Shown one piece after another: positions 31,856 through 41,391 of a stretch of DNA of 42,147 nucleotides. Made by a program: the position numbers and the translations under genes. Within the stretch, counting starts at the first letter, position 1. Every line of letters starts with the position of its first letter. The DNA is from Deltaproteobacteria bacterium 13_1_40CM_4_68_19 (GTDB taxonomy: Bacteria; Myxococcota; Myxococcia; Myxococcales; 40CM-4-68-19): assembly GCA_001918155.1 (NCBI GenBank), contig MNFJ01000115.1:1-42147 (forward strand), in the 5' to 3' direction. Below the pieces are notes generated by a model, which saw only the letters and a program-made list of their open reading frames with translations, did no database searches and was not told the origin of the DNA.

Positions 31856-34000
31856 GTGAACATCGAGCCAGGACCCGGGGCGCAGGCCTTTTCCCACGAG
31901 CTGGCTGCGCGCCTGCAGGAAGCGATCGGGAGGCGGAAAGAGTTCCGCACGCACCATCTGCGCGAGGACGGCACTCCGCGGTGGACCAACCGCCTCGCGC
32001 TCGAGAGCTCGCCGTACCTGCTCCAGCACGCGCACAATCCCGTCGATTGGCGCCCGTGGGGCGACGACGCGTTCGCGGAGGCGCGCGCGCTCGATCGGAC
32101 CGTCTTCCTCAGCATCGGCTACGCCACCTGCCACTGGTGTCACGTGATGGAGGAGGAGTCGTTCGAGGCAGAGGACATCGCCCGCATGCTGAACGAGCGG
32201 TTCATCCCGGTGAAGGTCGATCGCGAAGAGCGCCCGGACGTCGATGCCATCTACATGCAAGCGGTTCAGATGCTCACGCAGCAGGGCGGCTGGCCGATGA
32301 GCGTGTTCCTCACGCCGGATCGCAAGCCGTTCTTCGCAGGCACCTACTTCCCGGCCCGGGACGGACAGCGGGGCGCCCGGGTCGGATTCGCCACCCTCCT
32401 GCTCGAGCTCGACCGTGTCTGGCGGGAGGAGCGCAGCCGCGCGACGCATTCCGCGGAGCAGATCGCCCAGGCGGTGCAGCAAAGCCTCGCGGCGGACGCG
32501 TCCACCGGGCTGCCCGAGCTGCACGTGCTCCACGGCGCGATGAGCTACTACGCGCAGGTGTTCGATGCCCGCGAGGGAGGCATCCGGCGCGCGCCGAAGT
32601 TCCCCTCCACCATGAACGTTCGCTTCCTCCTCCGCTACTGGAAGCGCACGGGGGACGAGCAAGCGTTGGCGATGGCGCGGCTCACGCTGGAGAAGATGGC
32701 GCTCGGGGGCATCTACGACCAGGTGGGCGGCGGGTTCCATCGCTACTCCACCGATGCGCGGTGGCTCGTCCCCCATTTCGAGAAGATGCTATACGACAAC
32801 GCGCTCTTGACGCTGGCGTACACCGAGGGCTGGCAAGCGACGCGGGAGCCGTTCTTCCAGCGGATCGCCAGCGAGGTGCTCGATTACGTCGTGCGCGAGA
32901 TGACGGATGCCTCGGGCGCATTCTGGTCGGCGACCGACGCCGACAGCGAAGGCGAGGAGGGGACGTTCTTCGTCTGGACCCCTGCGCAGCTTCGCGAAGC
33001 GCTCGGCGACGCGGACGGCAAGAGGGCGGCGGAGCTGTTCCGCGCCACCGACGAAGGCAACTTCGAGGGAAGCAACGTGCTTTCGCTGGCGCGCGTCCCG
33101 GACCGCGACGAGCTGGCGTTCCTGCAGCAGATCCGGCCGAAGCTGTATGCGGCCCGCGCGCGCCGTCCTCCGCCGCTGACCGACACGAAGATCCTGACCG
33201 CCTGGAACGGCCTGATGATCTCCGCCTTCGCCCGCGCCGGTCTCGCCTTCGCGCGCGAAGATTACCTCGAGCGCGCCGCGCGCGCCGCAGATGCGCTGTT
33301 GCGGATGCACGAAAGCGGCGGCGTCCTGCGCCGCACCGGCCGCCACCCGGGCATGCTCGAGGATCATGCTTTTTTCGCGGCCGGCCTGGTGGACTTGTTC
33401 GAGGCCACCGGCGAGGGTCGTTGGCTCGCGGCGGCGCGCAGTCTACACGACGCGCTCGCGCAGCGGTTCGCGCATCCGGACGGCGGGTTCTTCCGGACGC
33501 CGGCGGAGCACGAGGCGCTGCTGGCGCGCGAGAAGCCGGCGTACGATGGCGCGGAACCCACGGGCAACTCGGTCGCCGCCCTCACCCTGCTCCGCCTCGA
33601 GGCGCTGACCGGCGAGGCGGGTTGGCGCGAGCAGGCGGAGAAGCTGCTGCGTTCGTTCGGGTCGTTGCTCGCGGGCGCGCCCGCCGCGCTCGGCGAGATG
33701 CTGCTGGCGGTCGACTTCCTCCTCGCCGAGCCGGGCGAAGTGGTGCTGGTCCGGCCGGCGCAGGGGAACGACCGGGACCTGCTCGATGTCGTCCGGACGC
33801 GGTTCGCGCCCTGGCAGGTGCTCATCCGTCACCAGCAGGGTTCAACGCCAGTGACGCCACTGGCGCAGGACCGGCCCGCGCAGAAGGAAAAGACGACGGC
33901 GTACGTCTGCGTGCGAGGGGCCTGCCAGCTGCCGGTGACGGAGCCGGAGCCGTTCGCCGCCCTGCTCGATCGCATCCCCCGAGGGACGGCCGCATCCTAG
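31856..34000 (+). CDS. Thioredoxin-domain / DUF255 protein (YyaL, SSP411-like)
   Basis: [73 protein letters not shown] 31856 inferred; ORF open from 31802. Confidence 0.9.
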   Translation: MNIEPGPGAQAFSHELAARLQEAIGRRKEFRTHHLREDGTPRWTNRLALESSPYLLQHAHNPVDWRPWGDDAFAEARALDRTVFLSIGYATCHWCHVMEEESFEAEDIARMLNERFIPVKVDREERPDVDAIYMQAVQMLTQQGGWPMSVFLTPDRKPFFAGTYFPARDGQRGARVGFATLLLELDRVWREERSRATHSAEQIAQAVQQSLAADASTGLPELHVLHGAMSYYAQVFDAREGGIRRAPKFPSTMNVRFLLRYWKRTGDEQALAMARLTLEKMALGGIYDQVGGGFHRYSTDARWLVPHFEKMLYDNALLTLAYTEGWQATREPFFQRIASEVLDYVVREMTDASGAFWSATDADSEGEEGTFFVWTPAQLREALGDADGKRAAELFRATDEGNFEGSNVLSLARVPDRDELAFLQQIRPKLYAARARRPPPLTDTKILTAWNGLMISAFARAGLAFAREDYLERAARAADALLRMHESGGVLRRTGRHPGMLEDHAFFAAGLVDLFEATGEGRWLAAARSLHDALAQRFAHPDGGFFRTPAEHEALLAREKPAYDGAEPTGNSVAALTLLRLEALTGEAGWREQAEKLLRSFGSLLAGAPAALGEMLLAVDFLLAEPGEVVLVRPAQGNDRDLLDVVRTRFAPWQVLIRHQQGSTPVTPLAQDRPAQKEKTTAYVCVRGACQLPVTEPEPFAALLDRIPRGTAAS

Positions 34001-34004
34001 CCGC

Positions 34005-34275
34005 ATGCTGTTCGAGGCCCTGGAACTCCGGGAAGTGGTACTCCGCAACCGCATCGTCGTCTCGCCCATGTGCCAGTACTCGAGCGAGGACGGCTTCGCG
34101 AACGATTGGCATTTCGTGCACCTCGGCTCGCGCGCGGTCGGCGGCGCCGCGCTGGTGCTCACCGAAGCGAGCGCCGTGACTCCGGAAGGGCGCATCTCGC
34201 CGCAGGACCTCGGGATCTGGAAGGACGAGCACATCGCAGGGCTCGAGCGGATCGTGAAGTTCATCGACGCCGGTG
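34005..34275 (+). pseudogene. 5' remnant of an Old Yellow Enzyme / NADH:flavin oxidoreductase (YqjM-like)
   Basis: MLFEALELREVVLRNRIVVSPMCQYSSEDGFANDWHFVHLGSRAVGGAALVLTEASAVTPEGRISPQDLGIWKDEHIAGLERIVKFID then loss of OYE similarity; no QLAHAGRKA block follows, and the open frame runs out of frame through the next gene. Confidence 0.8.
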
Positions 34276-34344
34276 CCGCGTTGATTTTCAGCATCGGGGT
34301 GGGGAAGGCCGCGTTCCGACGCCGCCCTGATACAGTGCGCGGCA

Positions 34345-35457
34345 ATGAAGCGGATTGCCCTGTGCGTTTGTTTGATCGCGCTCCTGGGCTGCAGGAAGAA
34401 GCAGGCCCCGCACACCATCGGGCTCGCAGTGGACGTCGGGGGCCGGGGCGATCAGTCGTTCAACGACGGGGCGCTGCGGGGGCTCGAGATCATGGCCGCC
34501 GGCCTGCGCTACACGGCGCGCGGCTACGAACGGCTGGGCGAAGCGGAGTACCGGGCGCTGCTGCCATCGGATCTGCGCGAGATGCCCTTCCCGCATCTTG
34601 CCATCCCCGAGCCTCTCGTTCTTTCCGGCAAGGCCCAGGAGGATTACGAGCCCAACCTGCAGCTCCTGGTCGATCAGGGGGCCGAGCTGGTGGTCGCCGT
34701 CGGTTTCATGATGGAACCGGCGACGCGCGCCGTCTCCGCGCGCAACCCGAACGCCAGATTCCTGCTCATCGACAGTCCCCTGCTGGACGCATCGGGCAGA
34801 CCGACCACCGCCCCGAACGTCCGCGCCGTCGTCTTTCGCGAGAACGAAGGAACCTTCCTCGCCGGCGTCCTCGCAGGAACGCTCACCGCGGGCAAGATCG
34901 GATTCGTCGGCGGGATGCAACTCCCGCTGATCCGGAAGTTCGAGGCCGGATTCCGCGCCGGGGTGAGGCAGGCGAATCCCTCCGCCGAGGTCCTCGTGGC
35001 GTACACCGGCACGTTCGATGACGAAAGGAAGGGAATCGAGGTAGGACACGACCTGTACCAGCGCGGCTGCGACATCGTGTTCCACGCGGCGGGTCTCGAT
35101 GGCCTCGGCGTGATCAAGGCGGCGCAACAGGCAGGCAAGCTGGTGATCGGCGTCGACAGCGACCAGTCGCACGTCGCTCCCGGGAACGTCCTCACCAGCA
35201 TGGTGAAGCACGTGGACGTCGCGGTGTACCTGGCGGTGAAAGACGTGCTGGAGAAGAAATTCTCCGGCGGCGATATCGTGCTCGGCCTGCGAGAGGGCGG
35301 AGTCGGACTCGCTCCGATCGGCGGGATGGTCCCCGCTCCGCGGCGCGAAGCGATCGTCCTCGAGCTCGAGAAGCTCCGCGCGCAGATCGTGGGAGGGCAG
35401 CTGACGGTCCCTTCCACCCTCGACGAGCTGGCGAAGTTCGTGGCGGCGCGCCCGTGA
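34345..35457 (+). CDS. BMP-family ABC transporter substrate-binding lipoprotein (nucleoside-type)
   Basis: Lipobox MKRIALCVCLIALLGC; GRGDQSFNDGALRGLE; FRENEGTFLAGVLAGTLT; GFVGGMQLPLIRKFEAGFRAGV. Confidence 0.92.
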   Translation: MKRIALCVCLIALLGCRKKQAPHTIGLAVDVGGRGDQSFNDGALRGLEIMAAGLRYTARGYERLGEAEYRALLPSDLREMPFPHLAIPEPLVLSGKAQEDYEPNLQLLVDQGAELVVAVGFMMEPATRAVSARNPNARFLLIDSPLLDASGRPTTAPNVRAVVFRENEGTFLAGVLAGTLTAGKIGFVGGMQLPLIRKFEAGFRAGVRQANPSAEVLVAYTGTFDDERKGIEVGHDLYQRGCDIVFHAAGLDGLGVIKAAQQAGKLVIGVDSDQSHVAPGNVLTSMVKHVDVAVYLAVKDVLEKKFSGGDIVLGLREGGVGLAPIGGMVPAPRREAIVLELEKLRAQIVGGQLTVPSTLDELAKFVAARP

Positions 35458-36971
35458 ACGCGCTCGAGCTATCAGGGATCGTCAAGCGCTTCGGGCCGCT
35501 CACCGCCCTGGACGGCGTCTCGCTTGCGGTCGCGGCCGGCGAAGTCCTCGGGCTCGTCGGCGAGAACGGCGCGGGAAAATCGACGCTGGTCTCTGTGGCC
35601 TGCGGTCTCTACAGCGCCGACGGCGGCAAGGTGCGCGCGGACGGACGAGAGCTCCCGCCAGGCGATCCGCGGGCGGCCATCGATGCCGGGCTCGGCGTGG
35701 TCTACCAGCATTTCATGCTCGTGCCGCCGCTCACCGTCTGGGAGAACGTCATCCTCGGGCGCGAGCCGCGCCGGCTGGGCGCCATCGATCGGCGCCGCGC
35801 CCGCAGCCAGGTTTCCGCCGTCGCGCGCAGATCAGGCCTCTCCCTCGATGTGGATGCGCGCGCCGGCGATCTTTCCGTCGCCGCGCAGCAGCGGGTCGAG
35901 ATCGTGAAGCAGCTCTGGCGCGGCGCGCGGGTGCTCATCCTCGACGAGCCGACGGCGCTGCTCTCGCCGCAGGAGGCGGCCGCGCTGGTCGAGATCGTGC
36001 GCGCGCTGGCGGCCGAGGGTCGCGCGGTCCTCTTCGTCTCGCACAAGCTTCGTGAGGTGCTCGGGGCAGCTGATCGGATCGCGGTGATCCGGCGAGGCCG
36101 GCTGGTGCAGGTGTCGCCGCGCTCCCAGACGGACGCGCAGCAGCTCGCCGAGGCGATGACGGGCGGCGGGCGCGCCGGTGCGACCCGACCGCGGCGGCCG
36201 TCTCGCGACGGCGCAGTCGTCCTGCAAGCCCGCGAGCTCGCCGGCTTGTCGGAGCGCGGCGGACCAGGCCTGCGGGGACTGTCGCTCCATGTCCGCAGCG
36301 GCGAGATCCTGGGGGTGGCGGGCGTGGACGGCAACGGCCAGACCGAGCTCGCCGAGGTCCTGACGGGGCTGCGGCCCGTGCAGGGTGGGCTGACTCTCGA
36401 TGGCGACCCCGCTTTTCACGGCGACCCAGCGGCGGCGCGCCGCGCGGGAGTTGCCCACCTTCCCGAGGATCCCCGCCGCCGCGCGCTCTGTCTTCCGCTC
36501 AGCGTGGAGGAGAACCTGGCACTCGGGCGCCACGCGCAGGCGCCGTATGCGCTCGTCTTTCTCATCGATCGCGCTGGACGGCGCGAGATGGCGCACAAAC
36601 TGATCGAGCAATTCGACGTGCGCCCACCGGAACCGTCGGCGCGGACGGCGAACCTTTCCGGCGGGAACCAGCAGAAGCTCGTGGCCGCGCGCGAGCTCTC
36701 GGGAGGCAGTGCGCCTCGCCTGGTCGTCGCCGTCCACCCGACGCGGGGACTCGACCCGGGGGCCACCCGCCGGGTGCACGAAGCGCTGCGCGATGCGCGC
36801 GATCGGGGCGCCGCAGTCCTGATGATCTCGTTCGATCTCGACGAGCTGCGCGCCCTCTCCGATCGCATCCTGGTGCTCTTCGAAGGCCGTTCGGCCGGCG
36901 AGGCGCCGCCGGACGCGTCCGACGAGCAACTCGGCCGCATGATGCTAGGCCAGGTGCCCGCGCGTGCCTGA
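35454..36971 (+). CDS. ABC transporter ATP-binding protein with two ABC domains (nucleoside/sugar type)
   Basis: GLVGENGAGKSTLVSVACGLY and a second domain VDGNGQTELAEVLTGL ... NLSGGNQQKLVAARELS; ATGA coupled to the BMP gene. Confidence 0.92.
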   Translation: MNALELSGIVKRFGPLTALDGVSLAVAAGEVLGLVGENGAGKSTLVSVACGLYSADGGKVRADGRELPPGDPRAAIDAGLGVVYQHFMLVPPLTVWENVILGREPRRLGAIDRRRARSQVSAVARRSGLSLDVDARAGDLSVAAQQRVEIVKQLWRGARVLILDEPTALLSPQEAAALVEIVRALAAEGRAVLFVSHKLREVLGAADRIAVIRRGRLVQVSPRSQTDAQQLAEAMTGGGRAGATRPRRPSRDGAVVLQARELAGLSERGGPGLRGLSLHVRSGEILGVAGVDGNGQTELAEVLTGLRPVQGGLTLDGDPAFHGDPAAARRAGVAHLPEDPRRRALCLPLSVEENLALGRHAQAPYALVFLIDRAGRREMAHKLIEQFDVRPPEPSARTANLSGGNQQKLVAARELSGGSAPRLVVAVHPTRGLDPGATRRVHEALRDARDRGAAVLMISFDLDELRALSDRILVLFEGRSAGEAPPDASDEQLGRMMLGQVPARA

Positions 36972-38064
36972 GCTGCGCGCCCGACTCTTCTCTCCCGCGC
37001 GCGACACGCTCTGGGGCGCTTTCGCCGCGCTGATCCTTGCCCTGCTCATCAGCTTCGTCGCCATCGCGGCATCGGGGCGGGACGCCGCGACGGGCTTCGC
37101 CGACCTGCTGTCCGGCGCATTCGGAGGACCCGGTCCGCTGGGCGAAACGGCGATCAAGTCCGCGGTCCTGGTGCTCACTGGGCTCTCGGTGACCGTGGCG
37201 TTCACGGTCGGCCTGTTCAACATCGGGGCGGAAGGCCAGCTCATCTGGGGCGCTCTCGCCGCCGCGGTGATCGGGCAACGCGCCCTTCCGGGCGCGATGG
37301 CCCTCAGCCTGCTCGGCGCGGCCGTCGCGGGCGCCGGGTGGGGATTGCTCGCTGGCTGGTTGAAGGTTCGCCGCGGAGTGCACGAGGTGATCAGCACGAT
37401 CCTGCTCAACTGGATCGCCATCCACCTCGTCCACGGATGGCTCGTCGCAGGTCCGCTGGCCGCGGCCGGTTCGGGAGCCATGGTCAGCATCGCCGGCACG
37501 GAGCCGGTCAGTGCTTCCGCCTGGCTGCCCCGGCTGTTCGCCGGGAGCCGGCTCGATCTCGGATTTCCCCTCGCGCTGGCCGTCGCAGCGGCGGTCTGGT
37601 TCCTCCTCACGCGGACAGTGCGCGGCTTCGAATGGCGGGCGGTCGGCGCCGGGCGCGACGCCGCCCGGGCGAGCGGCATCCCTTCCTCCCGCTGCATCTG
37701 CGAGGGCATGGCGCTCTCCGGGGCTCTCGCCGGAATGGCCGGCGCGCTGCTCATCCTGGGGACCGAGCACAAGTATCCCGGCGTCTTCCGCACGGGTTAT
37801 GGCTTCGACGGCATCGCCGTCGCGCTCGTCGGCGGCGGCACCGCTCTGGGCACGACGGCCGCGGCGGTCGTATTCGGCGCGCTCCGCGCCGGCGCCACCC
37901 GCTTGCAACTGGTCGGCGTCCACCCGTCGTTCGCGGAGTTGACGCAAGGTCTCGCCGTCCTTCTGGTGGCGGCGCCGCGAATCTTCCAGCCGCTTCTGGC
38001 GCGGCTGCGCGGCCGTCCCTCCGCCGCCGCCAGCGCGCCGCCGGTGCCGACGGTGCAACCATGA
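36964..38064 (+). CDS. ABC transporter permease (BPD_transp_2 family)
   Basis: FNIGAEGQLIWGALAAAVIG signature, polytopic. Confidence 0.9.
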   Translation: MPELRARLFSPARDTLWGAFAALILALLISFVAIAASGRDAATGFADLLSGAFGGPGPLGETAIKSAVLVLTGLSVTVAFTVGLFNIGAEGQLIWGALAAAVIGQRALPGAMALSLLGAAVAGAGWGLLAGWLKVRRGVHEVISTILLNWIAIHLVHGWLVAGPLAAAGSGAMVSIAGTEPVSASAWLPRLFAGSRLDLGFPLALAVAAAVWFLLTRTVRGFEWRAVGAGRDAARASGIPSSRCICEGMALSGALAGMAGALLILGTEHKYPGVFRTGYGFDGIAVALVGGGTALGTTAAAVVFGALRAGATRLQLVGVHPSFAELTQGLAVLLVAAPRIFQPLLARLRGRPSAAASAPPVPTVQP

Positions 38065-38930
38065 GCCTCATCCTCGACTTCGCGCCGCCCCTGGTATTCG
38101 CGGCGCTCGGGGGCGTGCTCAGCGAACGGGCGGGCGTCGTCAACATCGGGCTCGAAGGCATGATGCGCTTCGGAGCATTCGCCGCGGCGGCCGGCGCGAT
38201 CTTCTCCGGTTCACCCTGGGTGGGAGTCGCCTGCGGCGCGCTGGCCGGCGCCGCAGCGGCCGGAGTGCACGCGCTGCTGTCGCTGCGCTTCCGCGCCGAT
38301 CAGGTGGTGAGCGGGATCGCGCTGAACCTGGTCGCCCTCGGCCTGGTGACATATCTGCTACAGGCGGTCTTCGGCTCCGCCGGCGTGAGCCCGCCGTCCC
38401 CCGCGCTATCGCGGGATCGCTTCGGACATTCCGCGCTCGCCTATGCGGCGCTCGCCGTGCCCGTGCTCTTCCATCTCTGGCTGGCGCACACGCCCGCGGG
38501 TCTGCGCGTGCGGGCGGTCGGCGAACATCCGCGGGCCGCGGCGACGCTGGGAATTCGCGTGCTGCCCCTGCGCGCGCTCTGCGTCGCCGGCAGCGGAGTG
38601 CTGGCCGGCATCGGGGGCGCGACGCTTTCGGTCGGCATCGTCGGCCAGTTCGATGCGCGCATGCCCGCCGGACAGGGATTCATGGCCCTCGCCGCGATGG
38701 TGTTCGGGAAATGGACTCCGCTCGGGGCAGCGGCCGCGGCGTTCTTCTTCGCCGCGGCGGACGCCTTGCAACGGCAGCTCTCGTTCTCGCTGCGCGCAGC
38801 CGACTTGCGCCTCGAAGGCATCTTCCTCGCACTGCCGTATGCCCTCACGCTGCTGGTGCTCGCGTCCGGAGTGGGCCGCACCCGCGCGCCCGCGGCGGAC
38901 GGGGTTCCGTACGAACCGGAGGGGCGCTAG
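38061..38930 (+). CDS. ABC transporter permease (BPD_transp_2 family)
   Basis: LSERAGVVNIGLEGMMRFGAF; polytopic; ATGA overlap with the preceding permease. Confidence 0.9.
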   Translation: MSLILDFAPPLVFAALGGVLSERAGVVNIGLEGMMRFGAFAAAAGAIFSGSPWVGVACGALAGAAAAGVHALLSLRFRADQVVSGIALNLVALGLVTYLLQAVFGSAGVSPPSPALSRDRFGHSALAYAALAVPVLFHLWLAHTPAGLRVRAVGEHPRAAATLGIRVLPLRALCVAGSGVLAGIGGATLSVGIVGQFDARMPAGQGFMALAAMVFGKWTPLGAAAAAFFFAAADALQRQLSFSLRAADLRLEGIFLALPYALTLLVLASGVGRTRAPAADGVPYEPEGR

Positions 38931-38982
38931 AGAGCCGAAAGCGCGGGTATGCGGCTATTGTTTTGGGGCCGCACAGAAGTGA

Positions 38983-39462
38983 TCACCCTTGGCCGACGCG
39001 GACGTTCTCTCCCTCCAACTCCAGCACCCGCTGCCGCCAGAACTCCGGCCAGGGCAGGCTGCGCATCGTCGCCATCTCGACGCAGACGATCACCGTCTCG
39101 GCGGTCACCGGGCGCAGTCCGGTGTCGACGTTGTCGACGATGTACTCGAGCCGCGCGCTTCGGTGGCCCAGCTGCGCCGTGCGCACGCGGATCGAGAGGG
39201 CGTCGTCGAACCGCGCCGGCGCCAGGTAGTCCACCACCGCCCGCCGGACGACGGCCTGGACGGGGCTGCGGGTCCCGCCTTCCAGCATGAGGCCGAGATA
39301 GCGCAGGTATTCGATCCGGCCCAGCTGAAGCAGGTTCAGCCAGCTGGCGTTCCCGACGATCCCCTGTGCATCCACTTCGTCGTAGCGCACGCGATGGCCG
39401 TGGCTGAAACGGAAGAGCGCGTCGAGGACCGGCCTCTCCGCTCCCTCGTGCGGCCCTCCCAT
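38983..39462 (-). CDS. Acyl-CoA thioesterase (4-hydroxybenzoyl-CoA thioesterase-like hotdog)
   Basis: HGHRVRYDEVDAQGIVGNASWLNLLQLGRIEYLRYLGL hotdog signature; start ATG 39462. Confidence 0.85.
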   Translation of the reverse strand: MGGPHEGAERPVLDALFRFSHGHRVRYDEVDAQGIVGNASWLNLLQLGRIEYLRYLGLMLEGGTRSPVQAVVRRAVVDYLAPARFDDALSIRVRTAQLGHRSARLEYIVDNVDTGLRPVTAETVIVCVEMATMRSLPWPEFWRQRVLELEGENVRVGQG

Positions 39463-40628
39463 CAGGCCACCGCGCCCAGGAAGCTCCTCCCCCGGGGCGC
39501 CCGTACGCCGAAGTACTCGGCGACCGTCGCCCCCAGGTCGCCGAAGCTCTCGCGCACGCCGAGGTCCGTTCCTTTCGCGCGCCCCGGCGAGTGCGCGAGG
39601 AGCGGGACGTACTCGCGCGTGTGGTCGGTACCAGGAAACGTGGGGTCGTTGCCATGGTCGGCGGTGAGGACCAGCAGATCGCCTGACCGCAGCGGCGCGA
39701 CGATCGAGGGCAGCGCCGCATCGATCTCCGCGAGGGCCCGCGCATATCCTTCCGGGTCGCGGCGATGCCCGTAGAGCATGTCGGTATCCACGAGGTTCAC
39801 GAACAGGAACCCGGGCGCCATGGATCCCAGGATCTCCGCGGTCTTCCGCAGCCCGTCGGCGTTGCCCTCGGTATGCACCGAGTCCGCGATGCCCTGCCGG
39901 TCGTAGATGTCCGGGATCTTTCCCACTCCGACGGTGCGCACGCCCTTCTCGGCGAGCAGGTCGAGCACCGTTCCTTTCGGCGGCGGCTGCGAGAAGTCGC
40001 GCCGATTGTATGTGCGTTCGAACTTGCCGCGCCCGTCGCCGACGAACGGCCGGGCGATGACCCGCGCAAGCCCGTACTCCTTGCCGACGGTGCGCGCCGC
40101 CTCGCACCAGGAATACAGCGTCTGCAGCGGCACGTTCTGCTCGTGCGCGGCGACCTGGAACACGCTGTCCGCGCTCGTGTACACGATGGGAAGTCCGGTG
40201 CGCAGGTGCTCCTCGCCGAGCTCGTCGAGGATCACCGTGCCGCTGGCGGCCTTGTTTCCGAGGTACCCGGGCGCGCCGGAAAGGCGCAGCCATGCGTCCA
40301 TCAGGGCCGGCGGAAACCCTCGCGGAAAGGTGGTGAAGCCCTTCTGCAGCAGGACGCCCATCATCTCCCAATGTCCGGTGGTGGTGTCCTTGCCCTGGGA
40401 CTGCTCGGACATGCGCCCGAACGCCGCCCGGGGAGAGTCCGTCGGCGGGCAGCCGGCGATGGCGGTGATGTTTCCCAGGCCCCACGTCTGGAGATTCGGC
40501 ACGCGCAGGCCGCCGACCTTGCGCGCGCAGTTTCCCAGCGTGTTCGCGCCGGCGTCACCGTACGCCTTCGCGTCCGGAAGCTCGCCCGCGCCGCACGAGT
40601 CGATCACGATGGCGATGAAGCGGCCCAT
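39462..40628 (-). CDS. deoB: Phosphopentomutase
   Basis: AIVIDSCGAGELPDAKAYGDAGANTLGN, GKDTTTGHWEMMG, VLTADHGNDPTFPGTDHTREYVPLL. Confidence 0.95.
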   Translation of the reverse strand: MGRFIAIVIDSCGAGELPDAKAYGDAGANTLGNCARKVGGLRVPNLQTWGLGNITAIAGCPPTDSPRAAFGRMSEQSQGKDTTTGHWEMMGVLLQKGFTTFPRGFPPALMDAWLRLSGAPGYLGNKAASGTVILDELGEEHLRTGLPIVYTSADSVFQVAAHEQNVPLQTLYSWCEAARTVGKEYGLARVIARPFVGDGRGKFERTYNRRDFSQPPPKGTVLDLLAEKGVRTVGVGKIPDIYDRQGIADSVHTEGNADGLRKTAEILGSMAPGFLFVNLVDTDMLYGHRRDPEGYARALAEIDAALPSIVAPLRSGDLLVLTADHGNDPTFPGTDHTREYVPLLAHSPGRAKGTDLGVRESFGDLGATVAEYFGVRAPRGRSFLGAVA

Positions 40629-40689
40629 GGGAACAAGTCTCATAACCGGTACAGCCTAAAGCAACAGTGGCCAAGCCGCCCTCGGCGGC

Positions 40690-41361
40690 CTAGCGGCTGA
40701 CGATGGCCACGCTGGCGCTCGCGCCCAGGCGATTCGCGCCCGCCTCGAGCATCCTCCGCGCATCGGCAGCGGTGCGCACGCCTCCGCTCGCCTTCACGCC
40801 GAAGTCCTCGCCGACCACCTGCCGCATCAGCGCGACGTCCTCGGCGGTCGCACCGCCCGGGCCGGATCCGGTGCTGGTCTTCACGAATGCCGCCCCGGCC
40901 GCCTTCGCCAGGGCGCAGCCGATCACTTTCTCGTCGCGGCCGAGCGCGCCCGTTTCGAGGATCACCTTCACGGGCCGCGGCGTCGTCGCTTCAACGACCG
41001 CCCGGATGTCGCGTTCGACGTAGGCGTAGTCCTTCGCCTTGAGCCGGCCCACGTGGATCACCATGTCGATCTCGGCGGCGCCCGCGCCGATCGCCTCGCG
41101 CGCCTCCGCCACCTTGGCCTCGGTCGTCTCCGTTCCGGAGGGGAAGCCGACCACCGCGATGGGCCGGATGCCGCTCCCCTCGAGGAGTTGGGCGCAAAAC
41201 GCCACGTTGTGCGAGGCGACGCAGACAGTTGCGAACCCGTAGGTGCGCGCCTCGTTGCAGAGCTTCACCAGGTCCTCGCGGCTCACCTCGGGTTTCAGCA
41301 GCGTGTGGTCGATGTAAGGAGCCAGATCCCGGTTGGTGCGGATGGCGATCCGATCGGGCAT
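40690..41361 (-). CDS. deoC: Deoxyribose-phosphate aldolase
   Basis: LAPYIDHTLLKPEVSREDLVKLCNEA, VKVILETGALGRDEKVIGCALAKAAGAAFVKTSTG, VKASGGVRTAADARRMLEAGANRLGAS. Start may be ATG 41382. Confidence 0.95.
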   Translation of the reverse strand: MPDRIAIRTNRDLAPYIDHTLLKPEVSREDLVKLCNEARTYGFATVCVASHNVAFCAQLLEGSGIRPIAVVGFPSGTETTEAKVAEAREAIGAGAAEIDMVIHVGRLKAKDYAYVERDIRAVVEATTPRPVKVILETGALGRDEKVIGCALAKAAGAAFVKTSTGSGPGGATAEDVALMRQVVGEDFGVKASGGVRTAADARRMLEAGANRLGASASVAIVSR

Positions 41362-41391
41362 GGCGACAGCCCGTTGTACCATGGCGGGTGC

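Noticed and set aside
34345-35021. C-terminal three quarters of the 338-aa ORF 34005-35021 as OYE
   Set aside because: No OYE motifs after ~34275; low-complexity Arg/Gly-rich translation of the BMP gene in the wrong frame.
40662-40674. GCAA...GCCA near deoB/deoC as a sigma-54 element
   Set aside because: Spacing is 5 rather than 7 between half-elements.
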